A stretch of 64,000 nt of DNA from Andrena cerasifolii (GCF_050908995.1 NC_135130.1:241001-305000), one strand, 5' to 3'. Counted from the stretch's first letter, positions 36,138-53,372 are shown. Translations and numbers: made by a program. Notes: generated from the sequence alone by a model not told the origin.

Positions 36138-36532
36138 CGAGGACGAGGACGAGGAAGACGACGACGACCACGAGGAAGACGACGACGACGACGACGAGGA
36201 AGACGACGAGGACGACGACGACGACGACGACGACGGGGAGGAAGACGACGACGACGACCACGACGACGAGGACGAGGAACGACGACGAGGAAGAGGACGA
36301 GGACGACGACGAGGACGAGGACGAGGACGAGGAAGTGGATGCGGAACGACGACGAGGTCGAGGAAGTGGATGCGGAACGACGACGAGGACGACGTCGACG
36401 ACGACGAGGACGAGGACGACGACGACGACGACGAGGACGATGACGAGAACGAGGAAGTGGACGCGCAACGACGACGAGAACGAGGACGAGGAAGACGACG
36501 ACGACGACGAGGAAGACGACGACGACGACGAG

Positions 36533-37032
<500 letters not shown>

Positions 37033-37189
37033 CGACGAGGACGATGACGAGAAGGAGGAAGTGGACGCGCAACGACGACGAGAACGAGGACGAGGAAGAC
37101 GACGACGACGAGGAGGAAGACGACGACGACGACGAGGACGACGTCGACGACGACGAGGACGACGAGGACGAGGACGAGGACGAGGAAGA

Positions 37190-37231
<42 letters not shown>

Positions 37232-37236
37232 TGACA

Positions 37237-37267
<31 letters not shown>

Positions 37268-37533
37268 AGTGGACGCGGAACGACAACGAGAACGAGGACG
37301 ACGACGAGGAAGACGACGACGAAGAGGAAGACGACGAGGACGACGACGACGACGACCACGACGACGAGGAAGAGGACGAGAACGAGGACGAGGACGAGGA
37401 CGACGACGAGGAAGACGACGAGGACGACGTCGACGACGACGAGGACGAGGACGACGACGACGACGAGGAAGACGACGAGCACGACGACGACGACGGCGAG
37501 GACGAGGACGACGTCGACGACGACGAGGACGAG

Positions 37534-37568
<35 letters not shown>

Positions 37569-37646
37569 GGAAGACGTCGAGGACGACGACGACGAGGACG
37601 ACGTCGCCGACGACGACGACGACGACGACGACTAGGACGACGACGA

Positions 37647-37697
<51 letters not shown>

Positions 37698-38004
37698 AGT
37701 GGATGCGGAACGACGACGAGGTCGAGGACGAGGAAGTGGATGCGGAACGACGACGAGGTCGAGGAAGTGGATGCGGAACGACGACGAGGACGACGTCGAC
37801 GACGACGAGAACGAGGACGACAACGACGACGACGAGGACGATGACGAGAACGAGGAAGTGGACGCGCAACGACGACGAGAACGAGGACGAGGAAGACGAC
37901 GACGACGACGAGGAAGACGACGACGACGACGAGGACGACGTCGACGACGACGAGGACGACGAGGACGAGGACGACGTCGACGACGACGAGGACGAGGACG
38001 AGGA

Positions 38005-38085
<81 letters not shown>

Positions 38086-38097
38086 CGAGGACGAGGA

Positions 38098-38130
<33 letters not shown>

Positions 38131-38133
38131 AGA

Positions 38134-38178
<45 letters not shown>

Positions 38179-38214
38179 CGACGAGGACGAGGACGAGAAC
38201 GAGGAAGTGGACGC

Positions 38215-38247
<33 letters not shown>

Positions 38248-38386
38248 CGACGACGACGAGGACGAGGACGAGAACGAGGACGAGGACGAGGAAGACGACG
38301 ACGACGACGACGACGAGGACGAGTACGAGGACGAGGACGAGGACGACGAGGACGAGGACGAGAACGAGGAAGTGGACGCGGAACGA

Positions 38387-38425
<39 letters not shown>

Positions 38426-38473
38426 AGTGGATGCGGAACGACGACGAGGACGAGGAACGACGACGTGGAACGA

Positions 38474-38506
<33 letters not shown>

Positions 38507-38773
38507 AGACGACGACGACCACGAGGACGAGGAAGACGACGACGACGACAACTAGGACGACGACGACGACGAGGACGACGAGGACGACGACGACGAGGAA
38601 GACGACGAGGACGACGACGACGAGGAAGACGACGAGGACGACGACGACGACGACGAGGGAGACGAGGACGACGAGGAAGACGACGAGGACGACGACGACG
38701 ACGACGAGGGAGACGATGACGACGAGGACGACGACGACGAGGACGAGAACGAGGACGAGGTCGAGGACGAGGA

Positions 38774-38830
<57 letters not shown>

Positions 38831-38866
38831 CGACGAGGACGAGGACGAGAACGAGGAAGTGGACGC

Positions 38867-38899
<33 letters not shown>

Positions 38900-38920
38900 C
38901 GACGTCGACGACGACGAGGA

Positions 38921-38953
<33 letters not shown>

Positions 38954-39034
38954 AGTGGACGCGGAACGACGACCAGGACGAGGAACGACGACGTGGAACG
39001 ACGACGAGGACGAGTAAGACGACGAGGACGACGA

Positions 39035-39067
<33 letters not shown>

Positions 39068-39204
39068 AGACGAGGAAGACGTCGAGGACGACGACGACGA
39101 GGACGACGTCGCCGACGACGAGGACGACGTCGACGACGACGAGAACGAGGACCAGGACGAGGAAGTGGACGCGGAACGACGACGAGGACGAGGAACGACG
39201 ACGA

Positions 39205-39237
<33 letters not shown>

Positions 39238-39685
39238 AGACGAGGAAGACGTCGAGGACGACGACGACGAGGACGACGTCGCCGACGACGAGGACGACGT
39301 CGACGACGACGAGAACGAGGACCAGGACGAGGAAGTGGACGCGGAACGACGACGAGGACGAGGAACGACGACGAGGACGAGGAACGACGACGAGGACGAG
39401 GAACGACGACGAGGACAACGAGGGCGAGGACGACGACGTCGACGACGACGAGGACGACGAGGACGAGGAAGTGGACGCGGAACGACGACGAGAACGAGGA
39501 ACGACGACGAGGACGACGTCGACGACGACGAGGACGAGGACGACGACGACGACGACGAGGACGAGGACGAGAACGAGGACGAGGACGAGGAAGACGACGA
39601 CGACGACGACGACGAGGACGAGTACGAGGACGAGGACGAGGACGACGAGGACGAGGACGAGAACGAGGAAGTGGACGCGGAACGA

Positions 39686-39736
<51 letters not shown>

Positions 39737-39796
39737 AGTGGATGCGGAACGACGACGAGGACGAGGAACGACGACGTGGAACGACGACGACGACGA

Positions 39797-39829
<33 letters not shown>

Positions 39830-40069
39830 AGACGACGACGACCACGAGGACGAGGAAGACGACGACGACGACAACTAGGACGACGACGACGACGAGGACG
39901 ACGAGGACGACGACGACGAGGAAGACGACGAGGACGACGACGACGACGACGAGGGAGACGAGGACGACGAGGAAGACGACGAGGACGACGACGACGACGA
40001 CGAGGGAGACGATGACGACGAGGACGACGACGACGAGGACGAGAACGAGGACGAGGTCGAGGACGAGGA

Positions 40070-40108
<39 letters not shown>

Positions 40109-40128
40109 CGACGAGGACGAGGACGAGA

Positions 40129-40159
<31 letters not shown>

Positions 40160-40240
40160 AGTGGACGCGGAACGACGACCAGGACGAGGAACGACGACGT
40201 GGAACGACGACGAGGACGAGTAAGACGACGAGGACGACGA

Positions 40241-40273
<33 letters not shown>

Positions 40274-40434
40274 AGACGAGGAAGACGTCGAGGACGACGA
40301 CGACGAGGACGACGTCGCCGACGACGAGGACGACGTCGACGACGACGAGAACGAGGACCAGGACGAGGAAGTGGACGCGGAACGACGACGAGGACGAGGA
40401 ACGACGACGAGGACGAGGAACGACGACGAGGACA

Positions 40435-40465
<31 letters not shown>

Positions 40466-40625
40466 CGAGGACGAGGACGAGGACGAGGAAGACGACGACG
40501 ACCACGAGGAAGACGACGACGACGACGACGAGGAAGACGACGAGGACGACGAGGACGACGACGACGACGAGGACGACGTCGACGACGACGAGGACGACGA
40601 GGACGAGGACGAGGACGAGGAAGAC

Positions 40626-40657
<32 letters not shown>

Positions 40658-40664
40658 CGACGAG

Positions 40665-40699
<35 letters not shown>

Positions 40700-40756
40700 C
40701 GAGGAAGACGACGACGACGACCACCAGGACGAGGAAGAGAACGAGGAAGTGGACGC

Positions 40757-40789
<33 letters not shown>

Positions 40790-40822
40790 CGACGTCGACG
40801 ACGACGAGGACGACGAGGACGA

Positions 40823-40855
<33 letters not shown>

Positions 40856-40992
40856 AGACGAGGAAGACGTCGAGGACGACGACGACGAGGACGACGTCGC
40901 CGACGACGAGGACGACGTCGACGACGACGAGAACGAGGACCAGGACGAGGAAGTGGACGCGGAACGACGACGAGGACGAGGAACGACGACGA

Positions 40993-41025
<33 letters not shown>

Positions 41026-41473
41026 AGACGAGGAAGACGTCGAGGACGACGACGACGAGGACGACGTCGCCGACGACGAGGACGACGTCGACGACGACGA
41101 GAACGAGGACCAGGACGAGGAAGTGGACGCGGAACGACGACGAGGACGAGGAACGACGACGAGGACGAGGAACGACGACGAGGACGAGGAACGACGACGA
41201 GGACAACGAGGACGAGGACGACGACGTCGACGACGACGAGGACGACGAGGACGAGGAAGTGGACGCGGAACGACGACGAGAACGAGGAACGACGACGAGG
41301 ACGACGTCGACGACGACGAGGACGAGGACGACGACGACGACGACGAGGACGAGGACGAGAACGAGGACGAGGACGAGGAAGACGACGACGACGACGACGA
41401 CGAGGACGAGTACGAGGACGAGGACGAGGACGACGAGGACGAGGACGAGAACGAGGAAGTGGACGCGGAACGA

Positions 41474-41518
<45 letters not shown>

Positions 41519-41578
41519 AGTGGATGCGGAACGACGACGAGGACGAGGAACGACGACGTGGAACGACGACGACGACGA

Positions 41579-41611
<33 letters not shown>

Positions 41612-41932
41612 ACGACGACGAGGACGAGGAACGACGACGAGGACGAGGAACGACGACGAGGACAACGAGGACGAGGACGACGACGTCGACGACGACGAGG
41701 ACGACGAGGACGAGGAAGTGGACGCGGAACGACGACGAGAACGAGGAACGACGACGAGGACGACGTCGACGACGACGAGGACGAGGACGACGACGACGAC
41801 GACGAGGACGAGGACGAGAACGAGGACGAGGACGAGGAAGACGACGACGACGACGACGACGAGGACGAGTACGAGGACGAGGACGAGGACGACGAGGACG
41901 AGGACGAGAACGAGGAAGTGGACGCGGAACGA

Positions 41933-41977
<45 letters not shown>

Positions 41978-42037
41978 AGTGGATGCGGAACGACGACGAG
42001 GACGAGGAACGACGACGTGGAACGACGACGACGACGA

Positions 42038-42070
<33 letters not shown>

Positions 42071-42310
42071 AGACGACGACGACCACGAGGACGAGGAAGA
42101 CGACGACGACGACAACTAGGACGACGACGACGACGAGGACGACGAGGACGACGACGACGAGGAAGACGACGAGGACGACGACGACGACGACGAGGGAGAC
42201 GAGGACGACGAGGAAGACGACGAGGACGACGACGACGACGACGAGGGAGACGATGACGACGAGGACGACGACGACGAGGACGAGAACGAGGACGAGGTCG
42301 AGGACGAGGA

Positions 42311-42349
<39 letters not shown>

Positions 42350-42425
42350 CGACGAGGACGAGGACGAGAACGAGGAAGTGGACGACGAGGACGAGGACGA
42401 GAACGAGGAAGTGGACGCGGAACGA

Positions 42426-42470
<45 letters not shown>

Positions 42471-42530
42471 AGTGGATGCGGAACGACGACGAGGACGAGG
42501 AACGACGACGTGGAACGACGACGACGACGA

Positions 42531-42563
<33 letters not shown>

Positions 42564-42803
42564 AGACGACGACGACCACGAGGACGAGGAAGACGACGAC
42601 GACGACAACTAGGACGACGACGACGACGAGGACGACGAGGACGACGACGACGAGGAAGACGACGAGGACGACGACGACGACGACGAGGGAGACGAGGACG
42701 ACGAGGAAGACGACGAGGACGACGACGACGACGACGAGGGAGACGATGACGACGAGGACGACGACGACGAGGACGAGAACGAGGACGAGGTCGAGGACGA
42801 GGA

Positions 42804-42842
<39 letters not shown>

Positions 42843-42878
42843 CGACGAGGACGAGGACGAGAACGAGGAAGTGGACGC

Positions 42879-42911
<33 letters not shown>

Positions 42912-42932
42912 CGACGTCGACGACGACGAGGA

Positions 42933-42965
<33 letters not shown>

Positions 42966-43046
42966 AGTGGACGCGGAACGACGACCAGGACGAGGAACGA
43001 CGACGTGGAACGACGACGAGGACGAGTAAGACGACGAGGACGACGA

Positions 43047-43079
<33 letters not shown>

Positions 43080-43240
43080 AGACGAGGAAGACGTCGAGGA
43101 CGACGACGACGAGGACGACGTCGCCGACGACGAGGACGACGTCGACGACGACGAGAACGAGGACCAGGACGAGGAAGTGGACGCGGAACGACGACGAGGA
43201 CGAGGAACGACGACGAGGACGAGGAACGACGACGAGGACA

Positions 43241-43271
<31 letters not shown>

Positions 43272-43431
43272 CGAGGACGAGGACGAGGACGAGGAAGACG
43301 ACGACGACCACGAGGAAGACGACGACGACGACGACGAGGAAGACGACGAGGACGACGAGGACGACGACGACGACGAGGACGACGTCGACGACGACGAGGA
43401 CGACGAGGACGAGGACGAGGACGAGGAAGAC

Positions 43432-43463
<32 letters not shown>

Positions 43464-43470
43464 CGACGAG

Positions 43471-43505
<35 letters not shown>

Positions 43506-43562
43506 CGAGGAAGACGACGACGACGACCACCAGGACGAGGAAGAGAACGAGGAAGTGGACGC

Positions 43563-43595
<33 letters not shown>

Positions 43596-43644
43596 CGACG
43601 TCGACGACGACGAGGACGACGAGGACGAGGACGAGGACGAGGAA

Positions 43645-43688
<44 letters not shown>

Positions 43689-43724
43689 CGACGAGGACGA
43701 GGACGAGAACGAGGAAGTGGACGC

Positions 43725-43757
<33 letters not shown>

Positions 43758-43778
43758 CGACGTCGACGACGACGAGGA

Positions 43779-43811
<33 letters not shown>

Positions 43812-43892
43812 AGTGGACGCGGAACGACGACCAGGACGAGGAACGACGACGTGGAACGACGACGAGGACGAGTAAGACGACGAGGACGACGA

Positions 43893-43925
<33 letters not shown>

Positions 43926-43943
43926 AGACGACGAGGACGACGA

Positions 43944-43976
<33 letters not shown>

Positions 43977-44153
43977 AGACGAGGAAGACGTCGAGGACGA
44001 CGACGACGAGGACGACGTCGCCGACGACGAGGACGACGTCGACGACGACGAGAACGAGGACCAGGACGAGGAAGTGGACGCGGAACGTCGACCAGGACGA
44101 GGAACGACGACGTGGAACGACGACGAGGACGAGTAAGACGACGAGGACGACGA

Positions 44154-44186
<33 letters not shown>

Positions 44187-44187
44187 A

Positions 44188-44225
<38 letters not shown>

Positions 44226-44261
44226 CGACGAGGACGAGGACGAGAACGAGGAAGTGGACGC

Positions 44262-44294
<33 letters not shown>

Positions 44295-44315
44295 CGACGT
44301 CGACGACGACGAGGA

Positions 44316-44348
<33 letters not shown>

Positions 44349-44429
44349 AGTGGACGCGGAACGACGACCAGGACGAGGAACGACGACGTGGAACGACGAC
44401 GAGGACGAGTAAGACGACGAGGACGACGA

Positions 44430-44462
<33 letters not shown>

Positions 44463-44623
44463 AGACGAGGAAGACGTCGAGGACGACGACGACGAGGACG
44501 ACGTCGCCGACGACGAGGACGACGTCGACGACGACGAGAACGAGGACCAGGACGAGGAAGTGGACGCGGAACGTCGACGAGGACGAGGAACGACGACGAG
44601 GACGAGGAACGACGACGAGGACA

Positions 44624-44654
<31 letters not shown>

Positions 44655-44814
44655 CGAGGACGAGGACGAGGACGAGGAAGACGACGACGACCACGAGGAA
44701 GACGACGACGACGACGACGAGGAAGACGACGAGGACGACGAGGACGACGACGACGACGAGGACGACGTCGACGACGACGAGGACGACGAGGACGAGGACG
44801 AGGACGAGGAAGAC

Positions 44815-44846
<32 letters not shown>

Positions 44847-44853
44847 CGACGAG

Positions 44854-44886
<33 letters not shown>

Positions 44887-44888
<2 letters not shown>

Positions 44889-45197
44889 CGAGGAAGACGA
44901 CGACGACGACCACCAGGACGAGGAAGAGGACGAGGACGAGGACGACGACGACGAGAACAAGGACGACGACGAGGAAGACGACGACGAAGAGGAAGACGAC
45001 GAGGACGACGACGACGACGACCACGACGACGAGGAAGAGGACGAGAACGAGGACGAGGACGAGGACGACGACGAGGAAGACGACGAGGACGACGTCGACG
45101 ACGACGAGGACGAGGACGACGACGACGACGACGAGGAAGACGACGAGCACGACAACGACGACGGCGAGGACGAGGACGACGTCGACGACGACGAGGA

Positions 45198-45236
<39 letters not shown>

Positions 45237-45608
45237 CGACGACGGCGAGGAAGACGACGACGACGACCACCAGGACGAGGAAGAGGACGAGGACGAGGAC
45301 GACGAGGAAGACGTCGTGGACGACGACGACGAGGACGACGTCGACGACGACGACGACGACGACGAGAACAAGGACGACGACGAGGAAGACGACGACGAAG
45401 AGGAAGACGACGAGGACGACGACGACGACGACCACGACGACGAGGAAGAGGACGAGAACGAGGACGAGGACGAGGACGACGACGAGGAAGACGACGAGGA
45501 CGACGTCGACGACGACGAGGACGAGGACGACGACGACGACGACGAGGAAGACGACGAGCACGACAACGACGACGGCGAGGACGAGGACGACGTCGACGAC
45601 GACGAGGA

Positions 45609-45640
<32 letters not shown>
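44887..45640 (+). repeat. 357-bp plus 414-bp tandem pair (C2)
   Basis: C2 copy of the pair at 30246, marked by GGCGAGGAAG at 44887 and 45244 and GAACAAGGACG at 44954 and 45365. The first copy lacks 57 bases, including the GACGTCGTGG word, that both C1 copies have. Confidence 0.8.
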
Positions 45641-45647
<7 letters not shown>

Positions 45648-46082
45648 GGAAGACGTCGAGGACGACGACGACGAGGACGACGTCGCCGACGACGACGACG
45701 ACGACGACGACTAGGACGACGACGACGACGAGGACGAGGACGAGGACGAGGAAGTGGATGCGGAACGACGACGAGGTCGAGGAAGTGGATGCGGAACGAC
45801 GACGAGGACGACGTCGACGACGACGAGGACGAGGACGACGACGACGACGACGAGGACGATGACGAGAACGAGGAAGTGGACGCGCAACGACGACGAGAAC
45901 GAGGACGAGGAAGACGACGACGACGACGAGGAAGACGACGACGACGACGAGGACGACGTCGACGACAACGAGGACGACGAGGACGAGGACGAGAACGAGG
46001 ACGAGGACGAGGAAGACGACGACGACGACGAGGACGACGTCGCCGACGACGACGACGACGACGACGACTAGGACGACGACGA

Positions 46083-46121
<39 letters not shown>

Positions 46122-46158
46122 ACGACGACGAGGACGAGTAAGACGACGAGGACGACGA

Positions 46159-46191
<33 letters not shown>

Positions 46192-46352
46192 AGACGAGGA
46201 AGACGTCGAGGACGACGACGACGAGGACGACGTCGCCGACGACGAGGACGACGTCGACGACGACGAGAACGAGGACCAGGACGAGGAAGTGGACGCGGAA
46301 CGACGACGAGGACGAGGAACGACGACGAGGACGAGGAACGACGACGAGGACA

Positions 46353-46383
<31 letters not shown>

Positions 46384-46915
46384 CGAGGACGAGGACGAGG
46401 AAGACGACGACGACCACGAGGAAGACGACGACGACGACGACGAGGAAGACGACGAGGACGACGAGGACGACGACGACGACGAGGACGACGTCGACGACGA
46501 CGAGGACGACGAGGACGAGGACGAGGACGAGGAAGACGAGGACGAGGACGAGGACGAGGACGAGAACGAGGAAGTGGACGCGGAACGACGACGAGGACGA
46601 GGACGAGGACGAGGAAGTGGATGCGGAACGACGACGAGGACGAGGAACGACGACGTGGAACGACGACGACGACGACGACGAGGACGAGGACGAGGACGAG
46701 GAAGACGACGACGACGACAACTAGGACGACGACGACGACGAGGACGACGAGGACGACGACGACGAGGAAGACGACGAGGACGACGACGACGACGACGAGG
46801 GAGACGAGGACGACGAGGAAGACGACGAGGACGACGACGACGACGACGAGGGAGACGATGACGACGAGGACGACGACGACGAGGACGAGAACGAGGTCGA
46901 GGTCGAGGACGAGGA

Positions 46916-46960
<45 letters not shown>

Positions 46961-46996
46961 CGACGAGGACGAGGACGAGAACGAGGAAGTGGACGC

Positions 46997-47029
<33 letters not shown>

Positions 47030-47050
47030 CGACGTCGACGACGACGAGGA

Positions 47051-47083
<33 letters not shown>

Positions 47084-47299
47084 AGTGGACGCGGAACGAC
47101 GACGAGAACGAGGAACGACGACGAGGACGACGTCGACGACGACGAGGACGAGGACGACGACGACGACGACGAGGACGAGGACGAGAACGAGGACGAGGAC
47201 GAGGAAGACGACGACGACGACGACGACGAGGACGAGTACGAGGACGAGGACGAGGACGACGAGGACGAGGACGAGAACGAGGAAGTGGACGCGGAACGA

Positions 47300-47338
<39 letters not shown>

Positions 47339-47398
47339 AGTGGATGCGGAACGACGACGAGGACGAGGAACGACGACGTGGAACGACGACGACGACGA

Positions 47399-47431
<33 letters not shown>

Positions 47432-47671
47432 AGACGACGACGACCACGAGGACGAGGAAGACGACGACGACGACAACTAGGACGACGACGACGACGAGGA
47501 CGACGAGGACGACGACGACGAGGAAGACGACGAGGACGACGACGACGACGACGAGGGAGACGAGGACGACGAGGAAGACGACGAGGACGACGACGACGAC
47601 GACGAGGGAGACGATGACGACGAGGACGACGACGACGAGGACGAGAACGAGGACGAGGTCGAGGACGAGGA

Positions 47672-47710
<39 letters not shown>

Positions 47711-47746
47711 CGACGAGGACGAGGACGAGAACGAGGAAGTGGACGC

Positions 47747-47779
<33 letters not shown>

Positions 47780-47800
47780 CGACGTCGACGACGACGAGGA

Positions 47801-47833
<33 letters not shown>

Positions 47834-47916
47834 AGTGGACGCGGAACGACGACCAGGACGAGGAACGACGACGTGGAACGACGACGAGGACGAGTAAGAC
47901 GACGAGGACGACGACA

Positions 47917-47965
<49 letters not shown>

Positions 47966-48126
47966 AGACGAGGAAGACGTCGAGGACGACGACGACGAGG
48001 ACGACGTCGCCGACGACGAGGACGACGTCGACGACGACGAGAACGAGGACCAGGACGAGGAAGTGGACGCGGAACGACGACGAGGACGAGGAACGACGAC
48101 GAGGACGAGGAACGACGACGAGGACA

Positions 48127-48157
<31 letters not shown>

Positions 48158-48317
48158 CGAGGACGAGGACGAGGACGAGGAAGACGACGACGACCACGAG
48201 GAAGACGACGACGACGACGACGAGGAAGACGACGAGGACGACGAGGACGACGACGACGACGAGGACGACGTCGACGACGACGAGGACGACGAGGACGAGG
48301 ACGAGGACGAGGAAGAC

Positions 48318-48349
<32 letters not shown>

Positions 48350-48356
48350 CGACGAG

Positions 48357-48391
<35 letters not shown>

Positions 48392-48754
48392 CGAGGAAGA
48401 CGACGACGACGACCACGAGGACGAGGAAGAGGACGAGGACGAGGACGACGAGGAAGACGTCGTGGACGACGACGACGAGGACGACGTCGACGACGACGAC
48501 GACGACGACGAGAACGAGGACGACGACGAGGAAGACGACGACGAATAGGAAGACGACGAGGACGACGACGACGACGACCACGACGACGAGGAAGAGGACG
48601 AGAACGAGGACGAGGACGAGGACGACGACGAGGAAGACGACGAGGACGACGTCGACGACGACGAGGACGAGGACGACGACGACGACGACGAGGAAGACGA
48701 CGAGCACGACAACGACGACGGCGAGGACGAGGACGACGTCGACGACGACGAGGA

Positions 48755-48793
<39 letters not shown>

Positions 48794-48871
48794 GGAAGAC
48801 GTCGAGGACGACGACGACGAGGACGACGTCGCCGACGACGACGACGACGACGACGACTAGGACGACGACGA

Positions 48872-48928
<57 letters not shown>

Positions 48929-49118
48929 AGTGGATGCGGAACGACGACGAGGTCGAGGAAGTGGATGCGGAACGACGACGAGGACGACGTCGACGACGAC
49001 GGGGACGAGGACGACGACGACGACGACGAGGACGATGACGAGAACGAGGAAGTGGACGCGCAACGACGACGAGAACGAGGACGAGGAAGACGACGACGAC
49101 GACGAGGAAGACGACGAC

Positions 49119-49213
49119 GACGACGTCGACGACGACGAGGACGACGAGGACGAGGACGACGTCGACGACGACGAGGACGACGAGGACGAGGACGACGTCG
49201 ACGACGACGAGGA

Positions 49214-49226
<13 letters not shown>
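49119..49226 (+). repeat. 36-bp minisatellite, 3 units (C2)
   Basis: Units start at 49119, 49155 and 49191, the C2 copy of 34206-34313 with no change in number. Confidence 0.85.
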
Positions 49227-49300
<74 letters not shown>

Positions 49301-49318
49301 CGACGACGAGGACGAGGA

Positions 49319-49357
<39 letters not shown>

Positions 49358-49361
49358 AGAC

Positions 49362-49393
<32 letters not shown>

Positions 49394-49659
49394 CGACGAG
49401 GACGAGGACGAGGACGACGAGGACGAGGACGAGGACGACGACGACGAGGACGAGGACGAGAACGAGGAAGTGGACGCGGAACGACGACGAGAACGAGGAA
49501 CGACGACGAGGACGACGTCGACGACGACGAGGACGAGGACGACGACGACGACGACGAGGACGAGGACGAGAACGAGGACGAGGACGAGGAAGACGACGAC
49601 GACGACGAGGACGACGTCGCCGACGACGACGACGACGACGACGACTAGGACGACGACGA

Positions 49660-49704
<45 letters not shown>

Positions 49705-49719
49705 CGACGAGGACGACGA

Positions 49720-49776
<57 letters not shown>

Positions 49777-49916
49777 AGACGAGGAAGACGTCGAGGACGA
49801 CGACGACGAGGACGACGTCGACGACGACGAGAACGAGGACCAGGACGAGGAAGTGGACGCGGAACGACGACGAGGACGAGGAACGACGACGAGGACGAGG
49901 AACGACGACGAGGACA

Positions 49917-49947
<31 letters not shown>

Positions 49948-50309
49948 CGAGGACGAGGACGAGGAAGACGACGACGACCACGAGGAAGACGACGACGACG
50001 ACGACGAGGAAGACGACGAGGACGACGAGGACGACGACGACGACGAGGACGACGTCGACGACGACGAGGACGACGAGGACGAGGACGAGGAAGACGAGGA
50101 CGAGGACGAGGACGAGAACGAGGAAGTGGACGCGGAACGACGACGAGGACGAGGACGAGGACGAGGAAGACGAGGAAGACGTCGAGGACGACGACGACGA
50201 GGACGACGTCGCCGACGACGAGGACGACGTCGACGACGACGAGAACGAGGACCAGGACGAGGAAGTGGACGCGGAACGACGACGAGGACGAGGAACGACG
50301 ACGAGGACA

Positions 50310-50340
<31 letters not shown>

Positions 50341-50494
50341 CGAGGACGAGGACGAGGAAGACGACGACGACCACGAGGAAGACGACGACGACGACGACGA
50401 GGAAGACGACGAGGACGACGAGGACGACGACGACGACGAGGACGACGTCGACGACGACGAGGACGACGAGGACGAGGACGAGGACGAGGAAGAC

Positions 50495-50526
<32 letters not shown>

Positions 50527-50533
50527 CGACGAG

Positions 50534-50581
<48 letters not shown>

Positions 50582-50584
50582 TAG
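50534..50584 (+). repeat. (GAC)16 tract ending in TAG
   Basis: Sixteen consecutive GAC triplets, the longest pure GAC tract I noticed, ending at the CTAG at 50581. In C1 the two flanking GAC tracts are separated by about 111 bases around 35661-35771 that include GGCGAGG and GACGTCGTGG. C2 lacks those bases, so the long tract looks like a deletion product. Confidence 0.8.
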
Positions 50585-50598
50585 GACGACGACGACGA

Positions 50599-50643
<45 letters not shown>

Positions 50644-50899
50644 AGTGGACGCGGAACGACGACCAGGACGAGGAACGACGACGTGGAACGACGACGAGGA
50701 CGAGGAAGACGACGAGGACGACGACGACGAGGACGACGACCACGACGACAAGGACGAGGACGACGAGGAAGACGTCGAGGACGACGACGAGGACGACGTC
50801 GACGACGAGGAAGACGACGTCGACGACGACGAGAACGAGGACCAGGACGAGGAAGTGGACGCGGAACGACGACGAGGACGAGGAACGACGACGAGGACA

Positions 50900-50930
<31 letters not shown>

Positions 50931-51325
50931 CGAGGACGAGGACGAGGAAGACGACGACGACCACGAGGAAGACGACGACGACGACGACGAGGAAGACGAC
51001 GAGGACGACGACGACGACGACGACGACGGGGAGGAAGACGACGACGACGACCACGACGACGAGGACGAGGAACGACGACGAGGAAGAGGACGAGGACGAC
51101 GACGAGGACGAGGACGAGGACGAGGAAGTGGATGCGGAACGACGACGAGGTCGAGGAAGTGGATGCGGAACGACGACGAGGACGACGTCGACGACGACGA
51201 GGACGAGGACGACGACGACGACGACGAGGACGATGACGAGAACGAGGAAGTGGACGCGCAACGACGACGAGAACGAGGACGAGGAAGACGACGACGACGA
51301 CGAGGAAGACGACGACGACGACGAG

Positions 51326-51903
<578 letters not shown>

Positions 51904-51921
51904 CGACGACGAGGACGAGGA

Positions 51922-51960
<39 letters not shown>

Positions 51961-51964
51961 AGAC

Positions 51965-51996
<32 letters not shown>

Positions 51997-52086
51997 CGAC
52001 GAGGACGAGGACGAGGACGACGAGGACGAGGACGAGGACGACGACGACGACGACGAGGACGAGGACGAGAACGAGGAAGTGGACGC

Positions 52087-52119
<33 letters not shown>

Positions 52120-52120
52120 C

Positions 52121-52152
<32 letters not shown>

Positions 52153-52723
52153 GGACGAGGACGAGGACGACGACGACGAGGACGAGGACGAGAACGAGGA
52201 AGTGGACGCGGAACGACGACGAGAACGAGGAACGACGACGAGGACGACGTCGACGACGACGAGGACGAGGACGACGACGACGACGACGACGACGAGGACG
52301 AGGACGAGAACGAGGACGAGGACGAGGAAGACGACGACGACGACGACGACGACGGCGAGGAAGACGACGACGACGACCACGAGGACGAGGAAGAGGACGA
52401 GGACGAGGACGAGGACGACGAGGAAGACGTCGTGGACGACGACGACGAGGACGACGTCGACGACGACGACGACGACGACGACGACTAGGACGACGACGAC
52501 GACGACGAGGACGAGGACGAGGACGAGAAAGTGGACGCGGAACGACGACCAGGACGAGGAACGACGACGTGGAACGACGACGAGGACGAGGAAGACGACG
52601 AGGACGACGACGACGAGGACGACGACCACGACGACAAGGACGAGGACGACGAGGAAGACGTCGAGAACGACGACGAGGACGACGTCGACGACGAGGAAGA
52701 CGACGGCGACGACCACGACGACA

Positions 52724-52757
<34 letters not shown>

Positions 52758-52872
52758 GGAAGACGTCGAGGACGACGACGACGAGGACGACGTCGACGAC
52801 GACGAGAACGAGGACCAGGACGAGGAAGTGGACGCGGAATGACGACGAGGACGAGGAACGACGACGAGGACA

Positions 52873-52903
<31 letters not shown>

Positions 52904-53072
52904 CGAGGACGAGGACGAGGAAGACGACGACGACCACGAGGAAGACGACGACGACGACGACGAGGAAGACGACGAGGACGACGACGACGACGACGACGAC
53001 GGGGAGGAAGACGACGACGACGACCACGACGACGAGGACGAGGAACGACGACGAGGAAGAGGACGAGGACGA

Positions 53073-53147
<75 letters not shown>

Positions 53148-53272
53148 CGAGGACGAGGACGAGGACGACGACGACGACGGCGAGGAAGACGACGACGACG
53201 ACGACGACGAGGAAGACGACGACGACGACCACGACGACGAGGAAGACGACGAGGACGACGATGACGACGACC

Positions 53273-53321
<49 letters not shown>

Positions 53322-53372
53322 CGACGAGGACGACGTGGAACGACGACGAGGACGACGAGGACGAGGACGAGA

